Shown here one piece after another: positions 50,683-59,690 of a DNA stretch of 64,000 nucleotides. Position 1 is the first letter of the stretch; every line of letters begins with the position of its first letter. The position numbers and the translations under genes were made by a program. This stretch comes from JBLWXV01 sp048267245 (lineage in GTDB: Bacteria > Bdellovibrionota > Bacteriovoracia > Bacteriovoracales > Bacteriovoracaceae): the NCBI GenBank assembly GCA_048267245.1, contig JBLWXV010000001.1, positions 868,001-932,000 of the forward strand, read 5' to 3'. The notes under the pieces are model-generated. The model was not told the DNA's origin and ran no database searches. It was given only the letters and a program-made list of their open reading frames with translations.

Positions 50683-51186
50683 ATGTCACAGAAAGCGAAG
50701 ACGACCATTGTCTATCCCATCAGCGCCAACCCACCGACCTGGGGACACGGTGATATCTTGATGAGGGCGGCGAAGAAATTTGATCATGTCTACTGGGTAG
50801 CTGCGGTCAATGTGAAAAAGCAGTCTGAGTTCACTGTTGAAGATAAAATTCAAATGATGCAGGCTTATGTTAATTATTACAAACTCGATAACGTAACAGT
50901 TGAGAGTTGGGATGGAACCATTATTCGCTACGCTGCGGATAAGGGGGCTACCTTTCTTTTGCGCGGATTGAGAAATTCGACAGACTTTCAAATGGAATTA
51001 GAGCTTGCCTCAGGTAATCGCGGGATCAACAAGAGCATTGAGACAATCTGTATGTTTTCAAAGCCACACTTTGCAACAATTTCATCGAGTTTAATTCGAG
51101 AACTTGCTATTCTCGGTGAGCGCATTGAGCAGTATGTGCTGCCTTCAATTGCACCACTTATTAAAGAGAGACTCTTTAAGAACTAA
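50683..51186 (+). CDS. coaD: Phosphopantetheine adenylyltransferase, divergent
   Basis: I start at the ATG after AAAAGAGGATTTT, giving 167 residues; a second ATG lies 21 bases upstream. The nucleotidyltransferase motif is PPTWGHGDILMRAAKKF (T-x-G-H), with LLRGLRNSTDFQMELELA and ISSSLIRELA as in CoaD. The usual GSFDP start is replaced by ISANPP, so it is divergent. It makes dephospho-CoA. The end overlaps the convergent kinase gene by four bases. Confidence 0.9.
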   Translation: MSQKAKTTIVYPISANPPTWGHGDILMRAAKKFDHVYWVAAVNVKKQSEFTVEDKIQMMQAYVNYYKLDNVTVESWDGTIIRYAADKGATFLLRGLRNSTDFQMELELASGNRGINKSIETICMFSKPHFATISSSLIRELAILGERIEQYVLPSIAPLIKERLFKN

Positions 51187-51947
51187 TCCCAGTCGATATT
51201 TTCGATATAAGTTCTGAGCTGACCGGCCGTTTTAAATTTCTTAAAGATAAGATTCTTCTTAAGTCCGCAGCAGATTTGTTTAACCGGTGTGGGCTGATTG
51301 GCATAATGCTTGGCCCCACCGACGGCTTCGTGAAAGAGCTTAACCATGTCAAGCACATCTCCGCGAATATTGCGCGAGTTGGCCGGCCCGTAGTGAAAGA
51401 AGTCGAGCACCTTGAGTTGAAAGCCAAGTCCAAAGCGCTGAACGATAATATTATCTGAGTGAAGATCACCGTGATATTCCTTCAGGTGGTGAATCTCTTC
51501 AATTCCTTTTGCTAGAGCGTGCAAGAGGTGAAGCGCTTGAAAGGGCGAGAGGCGCTTATTTTTTTGCTCTAATAAGAAAGTCTTGAGTGGCACCCCTTCA
51601 ACATAGTCAGACACCAGATAGGCGACCTTGTGGCCTTTGAAAGCAATGGTATCTTGAGTGAGGTACTGAATGACAACGGAGCAATTTCTAAGTTTATGTA
51701 ATTTCTTAGCGTAAAACTTAAGTGCTTTGCCTCGAACATTTCGATGGGGAAGAAAGAACTTCGCCGCTCGCTCAATACCAGTCGAGAGTTCTTTTACACG
51801 GTAGACTTCGCCTTCCCAGCCGCCACCGAGCTTATTGATAACTTCGAATTTTGAGGTCAGGATTTGACCGGGTTCGAAGTCAAAGGATTCGATAGTTTTA
51901 TTGCGAGCGGGCTGACGTGTCACTAGGGTGGGCTCCTGTTGAAGCAT
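51183..51947 (-). CDS. Protein-kinase-like protein
   Basis: I start at the ATG ending at 51947; a TTG upstream would add ten residues. The 254-residue product has a glycine loop GGGWEGEVYRV, Lys in RAAKFF, catalytic YHGDLHSDNIIV, and DFF in place of DFG in VLDFFHYG. It lacks the standard C-lobe size, so it may be a small Ser/Thr or Kdo-type kinase. TACTAT 25-30 bases upstream may be the -10 box. The substrate is unknown. Confidence 0.85.
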   Translation of the reverse strand: MLQQEPTLVTRQPARNKTIESFDFEPGQILTSKFEVINKLGGGWEGEVYRVKELSTGIERAAKFFLPHRNVRGKALKFYAKKLHKLRNCSVVIQYLTQDTIAFKGHKVAYLVSDYVEGVPLKTFLLEQKNKRLSPFQALHLLHALAKGIEEIHHLKEYHGDLHSDNIIVQRFGLGFQLKVLDFFHYGPANSRNIRGDVLDMVKLFHEAVGGAKHYANQPTPVKQICCGLKKNLIFKKFKTAGQLRTYIENIDWD

Positions 51948-51991
51948 CAAATTAACACTATTCCAGGGGCGGTGCAAATAGTATGATGTGA

Positions 51992-53404
51992 ATGCCCAGC
52001 GGAGGGATTTTGAAGAGCGCTATCACTTTCACCCAATCTATGGACTTCTCTATTTTGCATGCAACCTTGGCAGAGTTGTCTATAGATTATCGGCAGATTG
52101 GCTCTCTGGCCGAACTGAGAAATTGCCCTCCAGGGCATGACTATCTCTTTTTAGAGCAAGCTGCCCTCGAGGATTTTGCGGCGGGCAGAGAACTTGCCGC
52201 GGTCATTGAATCCCTCAAAGAAATGTCTACCGGTTCAAAGCTGATTCTCGTCACAGAAATGTCGCAGATGAGGGCTTGCTATAATGCCCTCAAGATGGGA
52301 GCGGATAATTACCTCGCCCAGCCCCTGGCCCAGGAGGAAGTGCGCTTTGTTCTTGAGAGTGAGGCCCAGGTCGAGCGCCTGAGAACGGAGCTTCGAGAGT
52401 TGGGCTCTCCCGCGAGGGGCATGCCTATATTCTTGGGTCAGACTAAGAATCCCCATGTGCAGAAGATTTTTGATCAAGCCCAGGCGGTGGCAAAAACCCG
52501 CTCTACGGTCTTTATCACGGGTGAGTCAGGCACCGGAAAAGGTGTCCTGGCCCGCTACATCCACGAAATAAGTTCTCGCTTTCAAGAGCGCTTTCTCGCC
52601 ATTCACTGTGGGGCAATGCCGGAAGCTTTGATCGAGTCTGAACTCTTTGGCCATGAGCGCGGGGCCTTTACCGGGGCCATGAAGCGCAGGCTTGGCAAGT
52701 TCGAGCTCGCAAATAAGGGCACTATCTTTCTAGACGAAATTGGGACTATTGGGCCTAGCCTACAGGTGAAGCTGCTCCAGATTCTCCAAGACCGAGTGAT
52801 TCAAAGAGTGGGTGGTGAAGAGGAAATTCCCGTCGATGTGAGAATCATTGCGGCCACCAACTCCAATGTATTAAACCTCGTGCGCGAGGGAAAATTTCGT
52901 GAAGACCTCTACTATCGCCTCAACGTCTTTCCCATTGAGCTCCTTCCACTTAGAGAGCGCAAGGAGGACCTAGAGTTACTCGTTCAATCTATTCTTACTA
53001 AGCTTACTAAAACCCATGGGAAGGTTTTTAAGGGTGTCGAAAGTAGTGTGCTGCGGGCGCTTGGGAATTATTCATGGCCTGGAAATATTCGCGAGCTTGA
53101 AAACGTTCTTGAGCGCGCCTGTATTTTAGAGCGAGGGGAGTGGCTCTCTGAGCAGTCTTTCCCCGCTGACTTCTTTCTCGATCCCAGCATGAGTGCCCAG
53201 GGCGACTCACCCCTGGCCGACCTCGCTACCTATCGCCAGCAAGTTTCCTCCGAAGCCGAGAGGCGCTACTTGCTTGAGCTTATGGAGGTCTCAGATGGCC
53301 ATATTTCAGCGGCAAGTGAGATTGCAGGAGTTAGCACGCGCCAGCTCCACAAGCTTCTTCTTAAGCACCAAATGAAATTCAAAAAGAACTTTAAAGTGGA
53401 TTAA
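51992..53404 (+). CDS. Sigma-54 activator with degenerate receiver
   Basis: The 470-residue frame opens at ATG 51992; TTG 52010 behind GGAGGG is an alternative. The receiver-like part (1-130) has Glu where the phospho-acceptor Asp is expected (HDYLFLEQA) and Gln in place of the switch Lys (YLAQPL). The AAA+ part is canonical: GESGTGKGV, ESELFGHERGAFTGAMK, GTIFLDEIGT, NVFPIELLPLRER. A Fis-like HTH (GHISAASEIAGVSTRQLHKLL) ends the protein. Activity may be set without phosphorylation. Tandem dyads and a sigma-54 promoter follow directly, so its target is next door. Confidence 0.93.
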   Translation: MPSGGILKSAITFTQSMDFSILHATLAELSIDYRQIGSLAELRNCPPGHDYLFLEQAALEDFAAGRELAAVIESLKEMSTGSKLILVTEMSQMRACYNALKMGADNYLAQPLAQEEVRFVLESEAQVERLRTELRELGSPARGMPIFLGQTKNPHVQKIFDQAQAVAKTRSTVFITGESGTGKGVLARYIHEISSRFQERFLAIHCGAMPEALIESELFGHERGAFTGAMKRRLGKFELANKGTIFLDEIGTIGPSLQVKLLQILQDRVIQRVGGEEEIPVDVRIIAATNSNVLNLVREGKFREDLYYRLNVFPIELLPLRERKEDLELLVQSILTKLTKTHGKVFKGVESSVLRALGNYSWPGNIRELENVLERACILERGEWLSEQSFPADFFLDPSMSAQGDSPLADLATYRQQVSSEAERRYLLELMEVSDGHISAASEIAGVSTRQLHKLLLKHQMKFKKNFKVD

Positions 53405-53419
53405 ATTTATTGGTTACTG

Positions 53420-53455
53420 GGAACTGTGAGTTCCACGCCTGTGAACTATGAGTTC
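53420..53455. promoter_or_regulatory. Two tandem dyads, candidate enhancer of the adjacent sigma-54 activator
   Basis: GGAACT-GTG-AGTTCC at 53420-53434 is a perfect dyad, and GAACT-ATG-AGTTC at 53443-53455 is its near copy. Their centres are 22 bp apart, two helical turns. They lie about -118 and -96 from the predicted start. Confidence 0.65.
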
Positions 53456-53517
53456 TCAAACGTCTCCTCCTTTTGATCTAACATCCCTTAAACACAGCTT
53501 AAACTTTACTTGGGCGA

Positions 53518-53534
53518 TTGGCCTGTGGCTTGCT
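53518..53534 (+). promoter_or_regulatory. Sigma-54 promoter downstream of the activator gene
   Basis: TTGGCC and CTTGCT have GG and GC exactly ten bases apart. The predicted start is near 53545. Confidence 0.65.
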
Positions 53535-53545
53535 TAGCTTTTCAT

Positions 53546-53788
53546 ATGCTCAAGCGAGGAATCTTAACAGCGTCGGATTGGAACCAGGAAGGAGTCGTGG
53601 TCGGATTGCTATTGCAAACGGATGGAGAGGGAGAGTTTCCTTTGCATCTCGATGGCAGCTCTGCTCGATTAATCGGGTTTCTCAAGGCACTAGTCGAGGC
53701 CGAACTCTCAGAGCACAAAGTGAAAAATCAGACTTACTACAGAGTACTTTCTTTTACAGTACTTAGGGACTTCAACCAAGGAGATTAG
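53546..53788 (+). CDS. Small protein of unknown function, possibly leaderless
   Basis: The 80-residue frame begins at an ATG that coincides with the predicted sigma-54 start; a longer frame from TTG 53510 would run through the promoter. The sequence (GVVVGLLLQTDGEGEFPLHL, ARLIGFLKALVEAEL, YYRVLSFTVL) reads like a folded alpha/beta protein, not a shadow. It precedes the small acidic secreted protein by four bases, so the two would share a transcript. Function is unknown. Confidence 0.5.
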   Translation: MLKRGILTASDWNQEGVVVGLLLQTDGEGEFPLHLDGSSARLIGFLKALVEAELSEHKVKNQTYYRVLSFTVLRDFNQGD

Positions 53789-53792
53789 ATAG

Positions 53793-54002
53793 ATGAAGAC
53801 CTTACTTATGCTTGCGGTATTATTTGGTGCCTTCAACATCCACATGAGTGCGATGGCCCAAGATGATGAAACTGATTCAATTTCAATTGATGAAAGTGAA
53901 ATGCCTTCAAGCACTGCAACTCCAGCTACTTTTGACGATTCTGAAGAAGGCATGCCAATGGATGAAGGCTCTTCTGAGGGTGACTACGAAGTTATCGAGT
54001 AA
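53793..54002 (+). CDS. Small secreted acidic protein
   Basis: The 69-residue product has a signal peptide ending at AMAQ and an extremely acidic mature part with many Asp, Glu, Ser and Met. AAGGAG lies nine bases before the ATG, and a terminator follows. The mature part is low-complexity and probably unfolded; it may bind cations or coat a surface. It is a target candidate of the adjacent sigma-54 activator. Confidence 0.75.
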   Translation: MKTLLMLAVLFGAFNIHMSAMAQDDETDSISIDESEMPSSTATPATFDDSEEGMPMDEGSSEGDYEVIE

Positions 54003-54017
54003 GCAACAAATTAAGAG

Positions 54018-54048
54018 CTCTCTCGGCCATGCCGAGAGGGCCTTATTT
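54018..54048 (+). terminator. Intrinsic terminator after the acidic protein gene
   Basis: GCTCTCTCGGC and GCCGAGAGGGC pair (one T-G) around a three-base loop and are followed by CTTATTT. Confidence 0.75.
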
Positions 54049-54050
54049 CT

Positions 54051-54590
54051 CTAGTACATTTCCTTTGGAAATGTCTGGTCGTAGAGTTCAATCGCGTCGG
54101 CGATTATCTTATGAGCTTCTGTCACTCCAAAGAATTTCTCTACCTGAACTTTCTTATTTTCAAGAATTTTATAATCTTCAAAAAAGCGCTGAATCTCTTT
54201 AACTCTGTGGGGCGGGAGCTCTTCAATTGTCTGGTAGTGAGCATACTCCGGGTCATCAACGTGAACAGCGATAATTTTATCATCGGCTTCACCTTGATCG
54301 AGCATCTTCATCACACCAATAGGTCTCGCACGCATGAGAGTGGAAGGTAGTACTGGCTCTTGGCCTAAGACGAGAATGTCGAGCGGATCTTTATCTTCGC
54401 AGTAAGAGCGTGGAATAAAGCCGTAGTTGGCCGGGTAGTGAACGGATGAGAAGAGAATGCGATCGACCTTGAGAAGTCCGCTTGGCTTATCAAGTTCGTA
54501 TTTAACTTTTGATCCCTTGGGAACTTCAATTAAAGCAGTCACAATTTTTGGGACATCTTCTCCAGGTGTCACGTCATGCCAGGGGTGCAT
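54051..54590 (-). CDS. ppa: Inorganic pyrophosphatase, family I
   Basis: The 179-residue length is typical. Signatures are VPKGSKVKYELDK, YPANYGFIPRS, and the metal site CEDKDPLDILVLG (D-x-D-P-x-D), with VDDPEY and EELPPHRVKEIQRFFEDYK following. It hydrolyses pyrophosphate in the cytoplasm. It is a single gene between a convergent terminator and the nuclease gene. Confidence 0.97.
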   Translation of the reverse strand: MHPWHDVTPGEDVPKIVTALIEVPKGSKVKYELDKPSGLLKVDRILFSSVHYPANYGFIPRSYCEDKDPLDILVLGQEPVLPSTLMRARPIGVMKMLDQGEADDKIIAVHVDDPEYAHYQTIEELPPHRVKEIQRFFEDYKILENKKVQVEKFFGVTEAHKIIADAIELYDQTFPKEMY

Positions 54591-54721
54591 AGAAAGCCTC
54601 CATTATCGCGCTAATATCTCACTCATTTTTAAAGCTTTTCTTGTGGTGTGACTAGCACAGTGGCGACATTTGCCGCCACTGAGCTCTTAGTGTGAAATTA
54701 ATATCGAGGGGGCAAACGGTA

Positions 54722-55519
54722 TTACTTGAGTTTTTTGTCAGTAGAGACGGCATTTTCAAGAATATAGGCCAGGCGAAGGCCTGCCTTAATGAGTTGATCG
54801 TCAAGAACCTCTTTAGTGCGGTATAAGTAGTCATACTCCCACTTGCTCTTTTTGGCCTTCTTGCCTTTGGTTTTTTGGGGGATGCTATAGACGAGTTCCC
54901 TCAGAGCAATGTCTTCTTCTATCCACTTAAGGACTGGGTCGCTGGCCATCGCCTTATGCTTTTCTGTCACTTGGCGAGAGAGAAAATCGGCGAGTTCGCT
55001 ATAACTGAGCTTTCTTGATTCAATCATCCCGCTATCCCAAAGTTCGTGAAGATTTGTTTTGTTTCCAAACCACTTGAGGTCAACTGTATTTCCTCCTCTG
55101 TCACTGGCAAGGCCAGCGTGTAGCGGCTGATGGAGATCGGCGACAATGTGGACTATCCACTTGATTGCAGTGGCTTTCTTATTACTTTCACTCTTTGGAT
55201 TTTTAAGAATTTCAATTTGCTCGCTAAGAACCTCAACGGCCTTCCCTTCAAAGTTTTTGCTCTCAACCTTTTTGTCACTTTCAATATTGATGTAGTGCCA
55301 ATTACCGGTGTGAGAAAAGGACTTATCAGAGCGAATCTCATCGGCCCAGGTGCTAATCATGGGGAGACTTTGTCCATCTAGAAGTTCGTAGATCCCACGA
55401 GCTTTCTCTGGGTTAAGATTAATTTCAGCTATTCTTGCCACAAGGCGATGACCATTGGGCCCCCATCCAAAGCTAGGGAAACTTATTAAAAACAGGTAAG
55501 TAATAAAAATTGTTTTCAT
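54722..55519 (-). CDS. Secreted S1/P1-type nuclease
   Basis: I start at the ATG ending at 55519, giving 265 residues with a signal peptide ending at SFG. The mature protein begins WGPNGH, with the N-terminal Trp and His of the trinuclear zinc site. HYINIES, WIVHIVADLHQPLHAG and LHELWDSGMI supply the other ligands. It degrades single-stranded DNA or RNA outside the cytoplasm. Divergent from it is a radical SAM gene. Confidence 0.93.
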   Translation of the reverse strand: MKTIFITYLFLISFPSFGWGPNGHRLVARIAEINLNPEKARGIYELLDGQSLPMISTWADEIRSDKSFSHTGNWHYINIESDKKVESKNFEGKAVEVLSEQIEILKNPKSESNKKATAIKWIVHIVADLHQPLHAGLASDRGGNTVDLKWFGNKTNLHELWDSGMIESRKLSYSELADFLSRQVTEKHKAMASDPVLKWIEEDIALRELVYSIPQKTKGKKAKKSKWEYDYLYRTKEVLDDQLIKAGLRLAYILENAVSTDKKLK

Positions 55520-55548
55520 GGCGTAATCCGAGATGTTGCATATATGGG

Positions 55549-55576
55549 TTGATGATTCAGAAATTTGCACTAGTAT
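55549..55576 (+). promoter_or_regulatory. Promoter of the radical SAM operon, leaderless
   Basis: TTGATG and TAGTAT are 16 bp apart, and the -10 box ends six bases before the ATG. No ribosome site is present. Confidence 0.5.
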
Positions 55577-55582
55577 CGAACA

Positions 55583-56608
55583 ATGAAGCTAGAGCGGTCC
55601 ACCAGAAACTTTCCTCAAAATATTAAGCAGTCAAAATTTGATAAATATTTTACAGCTAGTAGGTTTGACTTGCTCCAGAAGGAAATCTTACCGAGAAAGC
55701 TCTTGGTTCCGGTTACTAATATCTGTAATGCTAACTGTGTCTTTTGTGGCTACCAATACATTACTGACCCTAAAAGAAGTATGGATCTCGCTCTTTTTGA
55801 AGAGGTTATCGATCAATATGTTCAAATGCACCCAAGTAGTTATGTTTCGCTCACACCGGTAGCTGGTGATCCCCTTGTCGATCCGGGTTTTTTTCAAAAG
55901 GTAAGTAGAGCTAAGGGTCTCGGTGTCAAAACCCTGCAGTGTTATACCAACGCCATCTTACTTGAAGAAAATGTAGAGAATATTCTCAATTCTCCACTCG
56001 ATCATCTTGAAGTCAGCCTGGCAGACTTTAATCGGGCTGAGTACAAAAAAATTTTCAGAGTCGATAAGTACGAACAAGTTCTTAGAGGACTTCACAAGCT
56101 TTTAAAAACGCATGCTCTCGGTGATTCATATCTCTCCATTGATATCAATTTGAGACCAGCTCGGGCAGTCGAAGAGATTTACGAAGAAGAGGACTTTAAG
56201 CGTTTTGTTCGACCATTTCTAAGTGATAAAGTCACTATTTCTGCAATTGAAAGTTTTGATAATTGGACAGGAATGATCTCTAAAGAAGAGTTGCCAACTG
56301 GAATGCAACTAAAGGCAGAACCTAAAACTATCGAGCACCCGTGCACTAGGCTATTTGATTTACAGGTACTTCCTAATGCAGATGTCAGATTATGCGGGTG
56401 TCGATCGGGCAAGACGCTCACAGATGACTTAATTATTGGAAATCTTCACTCTGCATCATTAAGGGACATATGGTTTTCTGAGACTGCTTATCAATTAAGG
56501 AAAAAGTTTTTCCATGGGGAAGTGCCTAATACCTGTATTGGGTGTAGCTTCTATGAGAGAATCGGGAGAAAGCGCTTCTTTATGAGTAATCCAGAGTTCG
56601 GAGAATGA
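55583..56608 (+). CDS. Radical SAM protein with SPASM-type C-terminus
   Basis: The 341-residue product has the cluster motif TNICNANCVFCGYQ (C-x3-C-x2-C) and a C-terminal Cys group (PCTRLF, LCGCRSG, CIGCSFYERIG), typical of SPASM-type proteins with auxiliary clusters. A VAGDPLVDPGF segment follows the usual G-x-P-L fold. It starts an operon with a glycosyltransferase and PurT. The substrate is not known; peptide maturases and sugar-modifying enzymes share this layout. No small precursor peptide is seen beside it. Confidence 0.9.
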   Translation: MKLERSTRNFPQNIKQSKFDKYFTASRFDLLQKEILPRKLLVPVTNICNANCVFCGYQYITDPKRSMDLALFEEVIDQYVQMHPSSYVSLTPVAGDPLVDPGFFQKVSRAKGLGVKTLQCYTNAILLEENVENILNSPLDHLEVSLADFNRAEYKKIFRVDKYEQVLRGLHKLLKTHALGDSYLSIDINLRPARAVEEIYEEEDFKRFVRPFLSDKVTISAIESFDNWTGMISKEELPTGMQLKAEPKTIEHPCTRLFDLQVLPNADVRLCGCRSGKTLTDDLIIGNLHSASLRDIWFSETAYQLRKKFFHGEVPNTCIGCSFYERIGRKRFFMSNPEFGE

Positions 56609-56611
56609 CTT

Positions 56612-57802
56612 TTGAGTCGAATTGTTGTGGTTTTGAAGGGGTATCCCCGCAGTGACGAGATTTTTATCGTCCAAGAGCTTGTTGAATTAGAGCGGGCCGG
56701 TTTTGAAATTGTGGTCTACTCACTTGTGAGACCTGAAGATAAAGTCCTTCAAAAAATTCATCAAGAGCTAAAAGCTAATATTGTATACGTGCCAAACAAG
56801 AAGTCGCTGCTCAATCCAATTTTCTATAAGCACATGGTCACACGCCCCTTTAAACTACTCGAATTATGGGGCGACTATAAATCTCAATCTATGGTTTCAA
56901 GTAAGAGCTGGAAGAGATTTTTACAGGCGCTATGGATTTATTCGCGCGAAGAACACAATCAGGGTCTAATTTACTCCCACTTTGCCAATGCTCCTTCAGA
57001 GGTTGCAATGGGTCTAGCGCATCTGACTGGCCGGCCATGGTTTGTTTTTGCCCACGCAAAAGATATTCACCAAACCCCCGGGGAAATTCTCTCTAAACGA
57101 TTGGCCCAAACCCATCGCATTTTTGCTTGCAATCAAGAGTCTTACCTCAAATTAAAGACCATCCTTCCAAACACGGTTTTGGTCTATCATGGCGTCAAAT
57201 TGAGCCACTTAAATCCTAGAGAATGGAAAAGAGAACGGGCCAGGTTGAACTTTTATAGTGCTGGTCGTTTGGTTGAAAAAAAGGGTCATGACTTTAGTTT
57301 GAGGTTGATGGCAGAGTTAAAGCGAAGAGGCTTAAGGATAAAATTTGACTTGTTTGGGGATGGCCCACTTAGGGGGTCTTTGCACAACTTAGTTGTGCAG
57401 TTGGGGCTCGAAAATAATGTCAAATTTCATGGCGCCTACTCACTTGAATATCTCAATGAGAATATACCAGAGGGGGCACTGTATCTTGGCTCTTTTAGGC
57501 AATCAGAGGACCTTGATAGAGATGGTCTACCAAATACACTGCTTGAAGCGATGTATTTAGGCACGCTCGTCTTTAGCGCCGATACGGCCGCGATCAGAGA
57601 GGCCCTCAATGATGGCGTCAATGGGTTTCTCATGAGAGGAGAAGTTCTCGAGTGGGCCAATCAAATTGAGCACAATCTTAGTTTCGATGACTACGAACTA
57701 GAGAAGATCAGTCAACGAGCACAAAGTGAGGTTATGACTAAGTTCAACTTCACTGACTGCTGCCGAGTACTCGTTGATGAATTTAAAAAAGTTTCAAACT
57801 AG
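56612..57802 (+). CDS. Group 1 (GT4) glycosyltransferase
   Basis: The 396-residue product starts at TTG, three bases behind the radical SAM stop, after GGAG. It has IVVVLKGYPRSDEIFIVQEL, FYSAGRLVEKKGHDFS and DGLPNTLLEAMYLGTL (GT4 donor site). It is paralogous to the protein at 30841. Coupling with the radical SAM protein hints at a shared pathway for a cell-surface glycan. Confidence 0.9.
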   Translation: MSRIVVVLKGYPRSDEIFIVQELVELERAGFEIVVYSLVRPEDKVLQKIHQELKANIVYVPNKKSLLNPIFYKHMVTRPFKLLELWGDYKSQSMVSSKSWKRFLQALWIYSREEHNQGLIYSHFANAPSEVAMGLAHLTGRPWFVFAHAKDIHQTPGEILSKRLAQTHRIFACNQESYLKLKTILPNTVLVYHGVKLSHLNPREWKRERARLNFYSAGRLVEKKGHDFSLRLMAELKRRGLRIKFDLFGDGPLRGSLHNLVVQLGLENNVKFHGAYSLEYLNENIPEGALYLGSFRQSEDLDRDGLPNTLLEAMYLGTLVFSADTAAIREALNDGVNGFLMRGEVLEWANQIEHNLSFDDYELEKISQRAQSEVMTKFNFTDCCRVLVDEFKKVSN

Positions 57803-57811
57803 GGAGATATT

Positions 57812-58975
57812 ATGCATCACCACCGACTCATGATCTTGGGATCTGGAGAACTTGGAAAAGAATTTGTTATCGCGGCTAAGCGCCTTGGACTTGAGGTCGT
57901 AGCAGTTGATCGCTACCCCAATGCACCAGCAATGCAAGTGGCGGATCACTTTGAAGTGATTAATATGCTCGATGCTAATGAGTTAGACAAAATTGTGGCC
58001 AAGCACCGGCCGACAATCATTGTTCCCGAGGTTGAGGCGATCCGTACTGAAAAGCTTGTCGACTTTGAAAAGGCTGGAATCTTTGTCGTCCCAACGGCCA
58101 AGGCCGCTCACCTCACCATGAACCGAGATGTCATAAGAGACTTGGCTAGTGATGATCTTGGCTTAAGAACTGCTAAATTCGCCTATGCAACGAGCCTTGA
58201 ACAATTAAAAGAGGTTGCCCGTGAAGTGGGTTATCCAAGTGTCTTAAAGCCAGTGATGTCCTCTTCTGGTAAGGGGCAATCGGTAGTGAAGAGCGAAGCC
58301 GATTTAGAGCGGGCTTTTAATGACGCCATTACTGGAGCTCGCGGAGATACCATTAAGGTCATCATTGAGGAGTTCATTGCGTTTGAAGAAGAGATTACTC
58401 TTCTTACAGTTAGGCAGCACACTGGTGAAACCAGATTTGTCGATCCTATTGGTCATAGACAAGAAAAGGGAGACTACCGCGAGTCTTGGATTCCAGCTTA
58501 CGTCAAACCAGAATTACTAGAAGAGGCCAAGAAAATGGCCACGAAGGTGACCAATCACCTCGGGGGCGCCGGACTTTTTGGTGTGGAATTCTTTTTGACC
58601 AAAGACACTGTCTACTTTTCTGAACTTTCTCCTCGTCCTCACGATACTGGAATGGTGACGATGATTTCTCAAAATCTCTCTGAGTTTGAGCTCCACCTGC
58701 GCGCGATTCTAGATCTTCCCATCCCTTCTATCACTTACTACGGTCCTAGTGCCTCTGCGGTGATTTTAGCTGATAGTGAAATGGAAAATTTTGAATATGT
58801 GGGAATTGATGAAGCGCTGAATGGAGAGGATATAGAAGTTCGAATTTTTGGTAAGCCAACAACCAGGCCTTATCGTCGAATGGGAGTTGCCCTTGCCAGA
58901 GGCAAGGACACTGATGAGGCGAGGGAGCGCGCCTTCAAGGCTGCTAATGCCATTAGGATTGTCCCTCGCAGCTAA
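57812..58975 (+). CDS. purT: Formate-dependent phosphoribosylglycinamide formyltransferase
   Basis: The 387-residue product matches PurT from end to end: MILGSGELGKEFVIAAKRLG, VPEVEAI, SVLKPVMSSSGKGQSVV (ATP-grasp), EEFIAFEEEITLLTVR, FGVEFFLTKDTVYFSELSPR, PHDTGMVT. It makes FGAR from GAR, formate and ATP in purine synthesis. It lies ten bases behind the glycosyltransferase with GGGAGA before the ATG. Formate use suggests an anaplerotic source of C1 units. Confidence 0.98.
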   Translation: MHHHRLMILGSGELGKEFVIAAKRLGLEVVAVDRYPNAPAMQVADHFEVINMLDANELDKIVAKHRPTIIVPEVEAIRTEKLVDFEKAGIFVVPTAKAAHLTMNRDVIRDLASDDLGLRTAKFAYATSLEQLKEVAREVGYPSVLKPVMSSSGKGQSVVKSEADLERAFNDAITGARGDTIKVIIEEFIAFEEEITLLTVRQHTGETRFVDPIGHRQEKGDYRESWIPAYVKPELLEEAKKMATKVTNHLGGAGLFGVEFFLTKDTVYFSELSPRPHDTGMVTMISQNLSEFELHLRAILDLPIPSITYYGPSASAVILADSEMENFEYVGIDEALNGEDIEVRIFGKPTTRPYRRMGVALARGKDTDEARERAFKAANAIRIVPRS

Positions 58976-59614
58976 TTATCTTCTCATGATGAGGTGAATC
59001 CCATCGCGAATCGGAAGGAGAACATTTACCAGGTCATCTCTCTCGCTCACAACCTGGTTGAGAGTTTTGATGGCCTTGGTACTTTCGTTGTCTGTATCTT
59101 CATCGAGAACGCGACCACTCCAAAGAGCGTTGTCAACGGCGATTACACCATTTGGGCTTAGGCGGTAGAGCGCCAGATTAAAGTAGTTGAGGTAATTGGC
59201 CTTATCGGCATCAATGAAGACGAAGTCAAAGTACTCAGTGCTCTCTTTGAGATAATCAAGGGCCTGACCCATGATGCTTTCAATTTTTACCCCGTGCGGG
59301 CTGTGCGGCCAAATTTCTTTAGCAAGACCTACAAAATCATCACTAATATCGAGAGTTGTAATTTTCGATCCCTCCGGCATGGCCTCGGCCATACTAAGGG
59401 CGCTGTAGCCCACAAAAGTTCCAATTTCTAACACACGCTTTGGCTTGAGCATGGTGATAATAAATTTGAGAAGTGCATTTTCAAGCGGGCCCGAGATCAT
59501 GCGCGCACGCTCATTATACTTTTCAATGGCGCGCTTTTTAATTTCTTGGCAGTGTTCGCTTTCGGGCTCAGAGATCATTGTGCAGTAGTCGAGAATATTT
59601 TTTTCAGTGCTCAT
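58976..59614 (-). CDS. SAM-dependent O-methyltransferase (COMT-like)
   Basis: I start at the ATG ending at 59614 after AAGGAAG, giving 212 residues. VLEIGTFVGYSALSMA is the SAM-binding loop, and FDFVFIDADKANYLNYF and VIAVDNALWSGRV hold metal-binding residues of the catechol O-methyltransferase-like family. The methyl acceptor is unknown. The stop abuts the convergent purT stop. Confidence 0.93.
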   Translation of the reverse strand: MSTEKNILDYCTMISEPESEHCQEIKKRAIEKYNERARMISGPLENALLKFIITMLKPKRVLEIGTFVGYSALSMAEAMPEGSKITTLDISDDFVGLAKEIWPHSPHGVKIESIMGQALDYLKESTEYFDFVFIDADKANYLNYFNLALYRLSPNGVIAVDNALWSGRVLDEDTDNESTKAIKTLNQVVSERDDLVNVLLPIRDGIHLIMRR

Positions 59615-59690
59615 GGCGCTTCCTTGGTAGAGTTTGCGGCATTCTCTGACGGTTAGCACCAGAAAGTCCATGAGCACTGTTTCAATTGGC

